Source of the DNA: CAZTPH01 sp031552655
GTDB taxonomy: Bacteria; Pseudomonadota; Gammaproteobacteria; UBA9339
Direction: 5' to 3'
DNA length: 15,105 nucleotides
NCBI GenBank assembly: GCA_031552655.1
Contig: JAVBML010000059.1
Span: forward strand, 1 to 15,105
Shown: piece by piece, positions 1 to 6,704 of the stretch
How the letters are laid out: each line of letters opens with the position of its first letter
How positions within the stretch are numbered: position 1 is the first letter of the stretch
The notes under the pieces: model-generated
What the model was told of the DNA's origin: nothing
The model's database searches: none
The model's input: the letters and a program-made list of their open reading frames with translations, nothing else
Position numbers and translations under genes: made by a program

Positions 1-97
1 GGCCGCATCAAGCCTTGGGTTATAAGACACCATGGGTTGTGTATGATGGGTGAGAAAATGGTAATAACTTTATTTAACACCAAGAGGATTATACTTC

Positions 98-241
98 TTA
101 TTTTTGACAATTACTGGTCTTGACAACGGGGTCCACTATAAGTTGTTCCCATTTTCCTCCCCATTCATTAAAACTATTTCTTAGTACCATGCGATTAACA
201 AACCAATCTTCGGATCCTTTTTTCATAATTATTACTTCCAT
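98..241 (-). CDS. Possible small hypothetical protein (47 aa)
   Basis: An ATG-started open frame of 47 codons begins 19 bases after the stop codon of the radical SAM gene, in the same direction. The product would start MEVIIMKKGSEDWF and end VVKTSNCQK; it is mixed, fairly charged, with no signal peptide or membrane segment and no family I recognise. No Shine-Dalgarno sequence precedes the ATG, so translation would depend on coupling or be weak. It could be a real last gene of the operon, a degraded remnant, or chance. The remaining bases 1-97 hold no convincing gene, promoter or terminator. Confidence 0.25.
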   Translation of the reverse strand: MEVIIMKKGSEDWFVNRMVLRNSFNEWGGKWEQLIVDPVVKTSNCQK

Positions 242-260
242 TTAATTTTCTATTTCGTAA

Positions 261-1079
261 CTAATGAAAATATATTCTATGATTAAAACCGTGTTCATGG
301 CAAAATGATTCTATGGCCATTTTCATAGATTGCCAATAATTACTTCCCGGAGAATATATACCGGAACGATATATTTTACCTAATCCTGACTGTATTTGAT
401 CTAAGGCCAAAGATAAATCCTTAATAATTGCTGGATAAAGATTTATATTCTCAAACCAATACTCAGATATACATTGCTGTGTTTTTAACACTAGATTTTT
501 CCAATCGGTAATATGAGGTAATATAGGTGATAAAAATAGTACCGTAGCTATGCCATGGAAATGAAGTTGCTGTAGAGCTAAAATTCTTTCTTGAATAGCG
601 GTTGCTCGGGGCTCTAGGATCTTTCTGTTCTCTTCATTGGTCAATGCCAAAGAGATAGCTACGGTACAAAATTTAAATTTCTTCAATATTTCTATATCTC
701 TCATTACAAGCGATGATTTAGTAATAATTAACAGCCTAGGTTGAACTGCTAGCAATTGCTCTAATAATTTCCTAGTTAGACAATATTTTTCTTCCAGTGG
801 CTGATAGGGGTCTGTAACGGAACCAAAGGTAATGGATCTATTGATATATTTTTTTTTACCTTGAGAAGATAATAACTCCACGGCATTTGCTTTGATATCA
901 ACAAAATCCCCCCATTTTTCTCCATGCTTTGTAAAACGCTGCATAAATTGCGCGTAGCAATATTTACATCCATGGTAGCAACCTCGATAGGGATTAATTA
1001 CATACTCCATCCCCGGTAATTTCGATGGTGTTACAATCGATTTAACCACTATTTCTCTATTGTTAACTTTATTTGGCAT
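261..1079 (-). CDS. SPL-family radical SAM protein (272 aa)
   Basis: This looks like a radical S-adenosylmethionine enzyme of the spore-photoproduct-lyase-like family (COG1533; the Pseudomonas PA0069 type). Residues 29-42 read NPYRGCYHGCKYCY, giving the CxxxCxxC signature (C34, C38, C41) that binds the SAM-cleaving [4Fe-4S] cluster. The protein continues through a TIM-barrel-like body with the family-typical phrases ITFGSVTDPYQP, LLIITKSS and SPILPHITD. Family members in non-sporulating bacteria have no firmly established substrate, so the reaction is unknown; a DNA-repair or nucleic-acid role is only inferred from the name. The ATG overlaps the end of mnmA by 11 bases and has no strong ribosome binding site, which implies translational coupling. 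At 272 residues it is at the short end for the family. Confidence 0.85.
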   Translation of the reverse strand: MPNKVNNREIVVKSIVTPSKLPGMEYVINPYRGCYHGCKYCYAQFMQRFTKHGEKWGDFVDIKANAVELLSSQGKKKYINRSITFGSVTDPYQPLEEKYCLTRKLLEQLLAVQPRLLIITKSSLVMRDIEILKKFKFCTVAISLALTNEENRKILEPRATAIQERILALQQLHFHGIATVLFLSPILPHITDWKNLVLKTQQCISEYWFENINLYPAIIKDLSLALDQIQSGLGKIYRSGIYSPGSNYWQSMKMAIESFCHEHGFNHRIYFH

Positions 1080-2166
1080 TTTTTTCTATAATGGCACCAC
1101 CTAGACATTCATCCCCATGGTAAAATACAATGGATTGTCCCGGAGTAATGGCCCATTGTTTATTTTTGAATTTCACTAAAAACTTGATAATCTCTCCCTC
1201 CATTTTCGTAACTGTGCATTGTTCATCGCGTTGCCGATATCTGATTTTAGCAGTACAATGTAGAGGAAAGGATGGCTCCTCCATGGATATCCAATGAACT
1301 TCATGGCAAATCAAACGATCATTAAACAAATCTAAATCATCTTTGCTCTGGGTTACTATTAAGGAATTGTCCGCACTATCTTTTACTGCAACGTACCAAG
1401 GTGCTTCGGGCAATAAGGTTTGGCCACCGATACCGATGCCTTTTCGTTGACCAATGGTGTAGAACATTAATCCCTCATGACGCCCCATGACCTTTCCTTC
1501 TCGAGTAACTATATTACCTGGTCTAGTCAAAAGATATTCCCTAAGGAAATTTCTAAAATTTCGCTTCCCGATAAAGCAAATCCCCATGCTATCTTTTTTT
1601 TGACAATTAGCCAACTGAGCTTCCCTAGCCAATTGGCGTACTTTATCTTTAACTAATTCGCCTAGAGGAAATAGAGTATATTGCAGCTGCCCTTGATTTA
1701 ACTGATGTAAAAAATAGCTTTGATCCTTATTTTCATCGAGGCCTTTTAAAAGTTGAATATTGTGGTGATTTACTATATTTAACCGTGCATAGTGGCCCGT
1801 AGCAATATAATCTGCCCCCATGTTTTGAGCATACTTCAAAAATGAATTAAACTTAATCTCCCGATTGCACAATATATCAGGGTTGGGAGTGCGACCAGCG
1901 GCGCATTCATCGAGGAAATATTTAAATACATGGTGCCAATATTCTTGGGAAAAATTTGCTAAGTGCAGTTTTATTTTTAGTCGGTCACAAACTTTCTGAG
2001 CATCTTCTAAATCTTGAGCAATATTACACTCTTCACCGTCTTGCCAGTTTTGCATAAACACAGCTTCCACATGGTAGCCTTGCTTTTGCAGCAGCAAAGC
2101 GGCTACACTGGAATCAACGCCTCCCGATAGCCCAACGGCAACAAATTGTTTGTTAGAATTTACTAT
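1069..2166 (-). CDS. mnmA: tRNA-specific 2-thiouridylase MnmA, with a non-canonical start
   Basis: MnmA (TrmU) adenylates and thiolates U34 of the tRNAs for Lys, Glu and Gln, using sulfur relayed from IscS. The frame contains the PP-loop SGGVDSS, the first catalytic cysteine in NPDILCNREIKF, the second in GICFIGKRNF, the GQRKGIGIGG segment and the C-terminal beta-barrel ending near PGQSIVFYHGDECLGG. The first ordinary start codon in frame is a TTG at 2097, which lies inside conserved sequence and would delete the PP-loop. The frame stays open upstream to a stop at 2188-2190 with no ATG, GTG or TTG. The likely start is ATA at 2166, nine bases after an AAGG, or ATT at 2172, which overlaps the infA stop by one base. 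I chose ATA by spacing. It is coupled to infA upstream and to the radical SAM gene downstream. Confidence 0.85.
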   Translation of the reverse strand: MVNSNKQFVAVGLSGGVDSSVAALLLQKQGYHVEAVFMQNWQDGEECNIAQDLEDAQKVCDRLKIKLHLANFSQEYWHHVFKYFLDECAAGRTPNPDILCNREIKFNSFLKYAQNMGADYIATGHYARLNIVNHHNIQLLKGLDENKDQSYFLHQLNQGQLQYTLFPLGELVKDKVRQLAREAQLANCQKKDSMGICFIGKRNFRNFLREYLLTRPGNIVTREGKVMGRHEGLMFYTIGQRKGIGIGGQTLLPEAPWYVAVKDSADNSLIVTQSKDDLDLFNDRLICHEVHWISMEEPSFPLHCTAKIRYRQRDEQCTVTKMEGEIIKFLVKFKNKQWAITPGQSIVFYHGDECLGGAIIEKNAK

Positions 2167-2171
2167 GGAAA

Positions 2172-2405
2172 TTAACCTTTTTTCCTCTCAATGGAGCGAT
2201 AGGTTATTCTACCCTTACTGAGATCATAGGGCGTAAGTTCCACAATAACCGTATCACCGGTGAGTAGACGAATATAGTTTTTACGCATTTTGCCACTAAT
2301 ATGAGCGGTGATAATGTGACCATTTTTTAATTGGACACGAAACATTGTATTAGGCAAAGTTTCCACTATGCTCCCTTCCATTTCAATATGATCTTCTTTA
2401 GCCAT
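2172..2405 (-). CDS. infA: Translation initiation factor IF-1 (77 aa)
   Basis: IF-1 occupies the 30S A site during initiation, alongside IF-2 and IF-3. The product begins MAKEDHIEMEGSIVETLPN and contains the S1-type OB-fold core with HISGKMRKNYIRLLTGD and VELTPYDLSKGRITYR, nearly matching the enterobacterial protein. I place the start at the ATG at 2403-2405 because it gives the canonical N-terminus; an upstream in-frame ATG at 2438 would add 11 residues not found in the family. A purine-rich AGGGGAG lies 13 bases upstream. The C-terminus carries about five extra residues (IERKKG) beyond the usual 72. The gene sits between dnaJ and mnmA, and its stop codon touches the presumed mnmA start region. 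Confidence 0.96.
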   Translation of the reverse strand: MAKEDHIEMEGSIVETLPNTMFRVQLKNGHIITAHISGKMRKNYIRLLTGDTVIVELTPYDLSKGRITYRSIERKKG

Positions 2406-2436
2406 GGCTCTAATTTTTCTCCCCTGGATAATATAC

Positions 2437-2460
2437 ACTGATTACCCTTTTAGTATCAGT
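2437..2460 (-). repeat. Imperfect hairpin between dnaJ and infA
   Basis: ACTGAT (2437-2442) and ATCAGT (2455-2460) are inverted repeats. The stem could gain two more pairs past a single bulged base. It lies in the spacer between the dnaJ stop and the infA start. There is no T-tract after it, so it is not a standard terminator. It might protect or process the mRNA between the heat-shock genes and infA, or be coincidental. Confidence 0.25.
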
Positions 2461-2474
2461 AAACTTGAGAGCGG

Positions 2475-3632
2475 TCAAGAAAACTTTGTAAAAAAATCTC
2501 TAACGGTATTAAACCAATTGCGTGAAAGGGGACTGTGTTTTTTACGATCCTTTGCTAATAGTTCATCAAATTTACGTAGTAATTCCTTCTGCTCATTATC
2601 TAGATTAATGGGGGTTTCAATTTTAATAGTACAGAATAAATCTCCTAAGCCACCTCGTAACCCTTTGATACCTTTTCCAGATAGACGTAATACTTTACCT
2701 GATTGAGTTTCCGCTGGAATTTTCAATTTAACTTTGCCATCTAGAGTAGGAATTTCATATTCATCACCAAGCGTAGCGCTAGTAAATGTTATGGGTAAAT
2801 CACAGTGCAAATCTAACCCATTGCGTCTAAATATCTTGTGCGGCATTACCGTAACTTCAACGTAGAGATCGCCGGTGGCAGCTCCATGGGTACCGGCATT
2901 ACCTTCTCCTCCGAGGCGAACTCGATCACCATTGTCAATGCCTGCTGGAATTTTAATGGATAGTTTCTTAGCTATTCTATTTTGTCCTCTACCATGGCAG
3001 TTGGTACAGGGATCAGCAATTACCTCCCCTGCCCCACGACAGCTAGGACAAGTTTGCTGTATGGAAAAAAAACCTTGCTGTAGATGTATTTGACCGCTGC
3101 CATGGCAATGTTTGCATTTTTCCGGTTTAGATCCTTTGCGCGCACCACTTCCTCCGCATTCATGACAATTTGCTAAGCGCTGGATATTTATAATCTTAGT
3201 AACACCAAACACACTCTCCTCTAAGGTAATCTTCACACCAACTAATAGATCATGACCTCGGGTAGCGCGGTTAGATTTTCTTTCTCCGGATCTAGCTTCA
3301 TTGAAAATATTGCCAAAAATATCACCAAAGATATCCCCCACATTCTCAAAACCACCAAATCCCCCGCTAAAACCATGGGCACCAGCGCCACCATTTTTAG
3401 CAGCATTTTCAAAATTTTCATGACCTAGTTGATCATAGAGAGAACGTTTTTTATCATCTGACAAAACAGCATAGGCCTCTTGAACTTCCTTAAATTTACT
3501 CTCCGCTTCCTTATTATTTTGATTACGATCGGGATGAAATTTCATCGCCAAACGACGATAGGCTTTTTTAATTTCATCAGCGGATGCACCCTTAGAGATA
3601 CCAAGTATATCATAGTAGCTTTTTTGTGTCAT
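2475..3632 (-). CDS. dnaJ: Chaperone protein DnaJ (Hsp40, 385 aa)
   Basis: DnaJ is the co-chaperone that delivers unfolded clients to DnaK and stimulates its ATPase. All type I domains are present: a J domain at residues 1-70 with the HPD triad at 33-35; a Gly/Phe-rich linker around 82-116, containing repeats of DIFG; a zinc-binding domain at 157-217 with four CxxCxGxG repeats (CHECGGSG, CKHCHGSG, CPSCRGAG, CTNCHGRG); and the C-terminal substrate-binding domains. The length is normal for the family. The ATG at 3630-3632 has a GAGG four bases upstream. It lies 62 bases downstream of dnaK on the same strand and is probably transcribed from the same heat-shock promoter. Confidence 0.98.
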   Translation of the reverse strand: MTQKSYYDILGISKGASADEIKKAYRRLAMKFHPDRNQNNKEAESKFKEVQEAYAVLSDDKKRSLYDQLGHENFENAAKNGGAGAHGFSGGFGGFENVGDIFGDIFGNIFNEARSGERKSNRATRGHDLLVGVKITLEESVFGVTKIINIQRLANCHECGGSGARKGSKPEKCKHCHGSGQIHLQQGFFSIQQTCPSCRGAGEVIADPCTNCHGRGQNRIAKKLSIKIPAGIDNGDRVRLGGEGNAGTHGAATGDLYVEVTVMPHKIFRRNGLDLHCDLPITFTSATLGDEYEIPTLDGKVKLKIPAETQSGKVLRLSGKGIKGLRGGLGDLFCTIKIETPINLDNEQKELLRKFDELLAKDRKKHSPLSRNWFNTVRDFFTKFS

Positions 3633-3664
3633 GCATCCTCTTTTAGTGAACTAAATTCAAAATA

Positions 3665-3679
3665 ATATTAAGTTAATAT
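3665..3679. repeat. AT-only palindrome in the dnaK-dnaJ spacer
   Basis: Seven-base perfect inverted arms (ATATTAA and TTAATAT) flank a single base in the 62-base spacer between dnaK and dnaJ. The stem would be weak, made only of A-T pairs, with no following T-run. It may be a minor mRNA processing structure or a composition effect of the AT-rich spacer. Confidence 0.2.
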
Positions 3680-3694
3680 ACGATAGGTTATAAG

Positions 3695-5671
3695 CTATTT
3701 CTTATCTTCTCCATTAACTTCAGTAAATTCAGCATCTACTACTTTTTCCCCTCCATTACTTTCTGAAGCTGCCCCTTCAGTTGCTCCACTGGTATCACCT
3801 TCTCCATGCTGGCCCTTTATATTTTCTGAATTAGTAGAATCTGTTTGCGCTTTTTTAGCATAAACCCTTTCCGCCATTTTAGATGAAGCTTCAAGAAGTT
3901 GCTTAGTTTTTTCCTCTATGGCATTCTTATCATCGCCGCTAATAACTTCTCTTAGAGCGGCAATGGCTGCCTCAATTTTAGATTTTTCATCTTCTTGAAT
4001 TTCGCTACCTAAGTCTTTCATAGATTTTTCCGTAGCATGAATCATACTGTCGGCGTGATTGCGTACCACTACTAATTCTTGAAATTTACGATCAGCCTCC
4101 TTATTTTCTTCAGCATCTTTCACCATTCTCTTAATTTCCTCTTCGGATAAACCGCTGGAAGCTTTAATTACAATAGATTGAGCTTTACCCGTAGCTTTGT
4201 CAGTAGCAGAGACATGCAGTATACCGTTGGCATCAATATCAAAGGTAACTTCTATTTGTGGTACCCCCCGAGGAGCAGGAGCAATATCAGCCAAATCAAA
4301 CCTACCTAGGGACTTATTATTAACAGCTGTTTCACGTTCTCCCTGTAGTATATGAATGGTAACCGCTGTTTGTCCATCTGCAGCCGTCGAAAACACCTGG
4401 GAAATTTTAGTGGGAATGGTAGTGTTTTTTTCAATTAATTTGGTCATCACTCCTCCCAAAGTTTCAATACCTAGGGATAAAGGAGTTACATCCAAAAGAA
4501 GCACATCCTTTACGGTACCTGCCAATACTCCAGCTTGAATCGCAGCACCAACGGCTATTGCTTCATCGGGATTAACATCCCTTCTAGGTTCCCTAGCAAA
4601 GATATTTTTAACAATCTCTTGTACCTTGGGCATTCTTGTTTGACCACCTACTAGGATAACTTCATCGATATCCTTAGCATCAATACCTGCATCCTTAATT
4701 GCTGTCCTACATGGAGCAATGGTTCGCTCAAGCAAATCCTCTACCAAAGATTCTAGTTTTGCTCGGGTAATGCGAAGATTTAAGTGCTTTGGCCCTGAAG
4801 AATCGGCAGTAATATATGGTAAATTTACATCGGTTTGCTGGGTAGAAGATAATTCTATCTTAGCCTTCTCTGCTGCTTCCTTTAATCGCTGTAATGCCAG
4901 AGGATCATTATGTAAATTAATACCACTCTCTTTTTTAAACTCATCCACTAAAAAATCTATTAAACGTAAATCTATATCTGCACCACCGAGAAAAGTATCA
5001 CCGTTGGTAGCTAACACTTCAAATTGATGTTCTCCATCAACCTCTGCTATCTCTATAATTGAAACATCGAACGTTCCGCCACCCAGATCATAGACAGCTA
5101 TTTTTGCATCTCCACTTTTTTTATCCATGCCATAGGCAAGTGCAGCTGCGGTGGGTTCATTGATAATTCTTTTAACCTCTAACCCAGCAATTCTTCCAGC
5201 ATCTTTCGTCGCTTGCCGCTGGGAATCATTAAAATAAGCCGGGACCGTAATTACTGCTTCCTTTACCTCTTCTCCCAGATAGCTTTCCGCCGTTTTTTTC
5301 ATCTTTACTAAAATTTCTGCGGAAATTTGCGGTGGGGCAACTTTTTTGCCATTGGCTTCAATCCAGGCATCACCGTTATCCGCTTTAGCTATGGCATAGG
5401 GTACAATTTTCGCATCGCGTTGCACTACTTCATCGGTAAATTTACGACCAATTAATCTCTTTATCTCAAAAAAGGTATTTTTAGGATTAGTCACCGCCTG
5501 TCTCTTAGCTGGCTCCCCAACAATGGTTTCATTACCCTTAGTAAAAGCTACGATGGAAGGGGTAGTACGATGACCTTCGCTATTTTCAATTACTTTTACA
5601 CTGCCTCCGCTTTCCAGAATTGCTACACATGAATTTGTAGTACCAAGATCTATGCCTATAATTTTTGCCAT
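3695..5671 (-). CDS. dnaK: Chaperone protein DnaK (Hsp70, 658 aa)
   Basis: DnaK is the cytoplasmic Hsp70 that folds and refolds proteins in an ATP-driven cycle with DnaJ and GrpE. It begins MAKIIGIDLGTTNSCVAI, the phosphate-1 motif. The ATPase domain runs to about residue 390, with NEPTAAALAYG, YDLGGGTFDVSI and VGGQTRMP. The interdomain linker is DVLLLDVTPLSLG, followed by the beta-sandwich substrate-binding domain and the helical lid. The tail ends VVDAEFTEVNGEDKK, close to the acidic EEVKDKK-type tail of proteobacterial DnaK. The start has GGAG eight bases upstream. A sigma32-like promoter lies between this gene and ribF. The gene for GrpE, the exchange factor, is not adjacent, although many gammaproteobacteria have grpE-dnaK-dnaJ. 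Confidence 0.99.
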   Translation of the reverse strand: MAKIIGIDLGTTNSCVAILESGGSVKVIENSEGHRTTPSIVAFTKGNETIVGEPAKRQAVTNPKNTFFEIKRLIGRKFTDEVVQRDAKIVPYAIAKADNGDAWIEANGKKVAPPQISAEILVKMKKTAESYLGEEVKEAVITVPAYFNDSQRQATKDAGRIAGLEVKRIINEPTAAALAYGMDKKSGDAKIAVYDLGGGTFDVSIIEIAEVDGEHQFEVLATNGDTFLGGADIDLRLIDFLVDEFKKESGINLHNDPLALQRLKEAAEKAKIELSSTQQTDVNLPYITADSSGPKHLNLRITRAKLESLVEDLLERTIAPCRTAIKDAGIDAKDIDEVILVGGQTRMPKVQEIVKNIFAREPRRDVNPDEAIAVGAAIQAGVLAGTVKDVLLLDVTPLSLGIETLGGVMTKLIEKNTTIPTKISQVFSTAADGQTAVTIHILQGERETAVNNKSLGRFDLADIAPAPRGVPQIEVTFDIDANGILHVSATDKATGKAQSIVIKASSGLSEEEIKRMVKDAEENKEADRKFQELVVVRNHADSMIHATEKSMKDLGSEIQEDEKSKIEAAIAALREVISGDDKNAIEEKTKQLLEASSKMAERVYAKKAQTDSTNSENIKGQHGEGDTSGATEGAASESNGGEKVVDAEFTEVNGEDKK

Positions 5672-5702
5672 GATTTTTCTCCAAATTGCCTAATGATAAG
5701 TA

Positions 5703-5730
5703 TATTGGTATTCTCGCCTAAGATTTCAAG
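5703..5730 (-). promoter_or_regulatory. Sigma32-like heat-shock promoter for dnaK-dnaJ
   Basis: On the minus strand, CCCCTTGAAA contains an exact CTTGAAA, the sigma32 -35 consensus, at 5724-5730. Thirteen bases later comes TACCAATA (5703-5710), a partial match to the sigma32 -10 element CCCCATnT. The site lies in the 73-base spacer between ribF and dnaK, with transcription expected to start about 25 bases before the dnaK ribosome binding site. The -35 is strong and the -10 weak. It would let dnaK-dnaJ, and perhaps infA and mnmA, respond to heat independently of the upstream metabolic genes. Confidence 0.6.
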
Positions 5731-5744
5731 GGGCAGTATATTAC

Positions 5745-6677
5745 TTAATAAGATGGCAACAGAGTTTTAGCGATCTTTTTGTCATTCCTAATTTGTTGCA
5801 CTAGAGCTTCCTTGGAAGTAAAGCATTTTTCATCTCTGATTTTTTTATAAAATTCTACTAAAAGATATTTACCATATAAATTTCCCTGAAAATTTAGTAG
5901 ATGAACCTCCAGTGATGGTGGAGCATGGGATGCAAAAGTTGGCCGCACTCCAAAATTAGCAATACCGTAGTATTTTTTAGCTATGCCACTAACACCTACT
6001 AGATACACTCCTCTAAATGGTAGCCTTCGATCTCTAAGGTATATGTTAGCCGTAGGAAACCCTAGAGTGCGTCCAAAATGATTACCATGAACAACTTTGC
6101 CAATGACCCCGTAGCTGTGCCCCAATAGAGTAGAAATTTGATCCATGCCATCGGCCATGGTCATGTGTTCCCTAATTAGGCTGCTGCTAACCCTGGTACC
6201 ATTTATTTTAAATGTATCCATTTGAGTAAGTGCAATGCCTAGATCGTCCGTGTATTTTTTTAATAAATTAAAATCTCCTTGCCTACCCTGCCCGAAAGCG
6301 AAGTCATCTCCGACAACCAAATGCTTAATATTCAATTTCATTGCCAAAACATTGGTAATAAATTCCTGCGCACTTTGTGAAGCTAGAAAATGATTAAAAT
6401 TCAATAGCAGCACCACATTAACCCCATAGTAATTTAGAAGACATAATTTTTCCCTAAGAGTAGATATTCTATTACTACTATTACTGGTAAAAAACTCCCT
6501 GGGCTGCGGTTCAAAAATTATAGCTAAACTTGGTAGGTTATTTTTTTTTGCCAGAGAAGTCAGAGTATTAATTACACTTTGATGACCCAGATGTAAACCG
6601 TCGTAATTACCAATGGTTGCTATGTAACCATTGGTAACTGGTAAACGTAGATTGTGCAACCCTCGAATAAATTGCAT
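5745..6677 (-). CDS. ribF: Bifunctional riboflavin kinase / FAD synthetase RibF (310 aa)
   Basis: RibF phosphorylates riboflavin to FMN and then adenylates FMN to FAD. The N-terminal nucleotidyltransferase domain shows GNYDGLHLGH (residues 23-32), VGDDFAFG (122-129) and TRVSSSLIRE (161-170). The C-terminal riboflavin kinase domain shows GRTLGFPTAN (202-211), FRGVYLVGV and FGVRPTF. Length matches the roughly 310-residue family norm. The N-terminus MQFIRGLHNL matches the usual start, so ATG 6677 is likely right, yet it has no Shine-Dalgarno sequence and sits in a six-base-pair inverted repeat. It lies 27 bases after nifJ on the same strand. The usual downstream partners ileS and lspA are absent; dnaK follows instead. 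Confidence 0.97.
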   Translation of the reverse strand: MQFIRGLHNLRLPVTNGYIATIGNYDGLHLGHQSVINTLTSLAKKNNLPSLAIIFEPQPREFFTSNSSNRISTLREKLCLLNYYGVNVVLLLNFNHFLASQSAQEFITNVLAMKLNIKHLVVGDDFAFGQGRQGDFNLLKKYTDDLGIALTQMDTFKINGTRVSSSLIREHMTMADGMDQISTLLGHSYGVIGKVVHGNHFGRTLGFPTANIYLRDRRLPFRGVYLVGVSGIAKKYYGIANFGVRPTFASHAPPSLEVHLLNFQGNLYGKYLLVEFYKKIRDEKCFTSKEALVQQIRNDKKIAKTLLPSY

Positions 6678-6687
6678 ATTAATGCAA
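6672..6687 (-). repeat. Inverted repeat over the ribF start codon
   Basis: TTGCAT (6672-6677) and ATGCAA (6682-6687) form a perfect six-base-pair inverted repeat with a four-base loop. The ribF ATG (6675-6677) lies inside the 3' arm of the RNA hairpin. With no ribosome binding site in front, such a hairpin could lower translation unless ribosomes arriving from nifJ open it. A hairpin this short may also be chance. Confidence 0.35.
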
Positions 6688-6704
6688 ATTTTATGTAAAA
6701 TATA

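Noticed and set aside
104..142. Two TTGACA-like hexamers and a TATAAG on the plus strand, resembling a promoter
   Set aside because: The spacings to TATAAG are about 11 and 27 bases, outside the 16-18 range, and no plus-strand gene follows.
2406..2438. Eleven-residue N-terminal extension of IF-1 from an upstream ATG
   Set aside because: The family begins at MAKED, and the extra residues match nothing in IF-1; the internal ATG was chosen.
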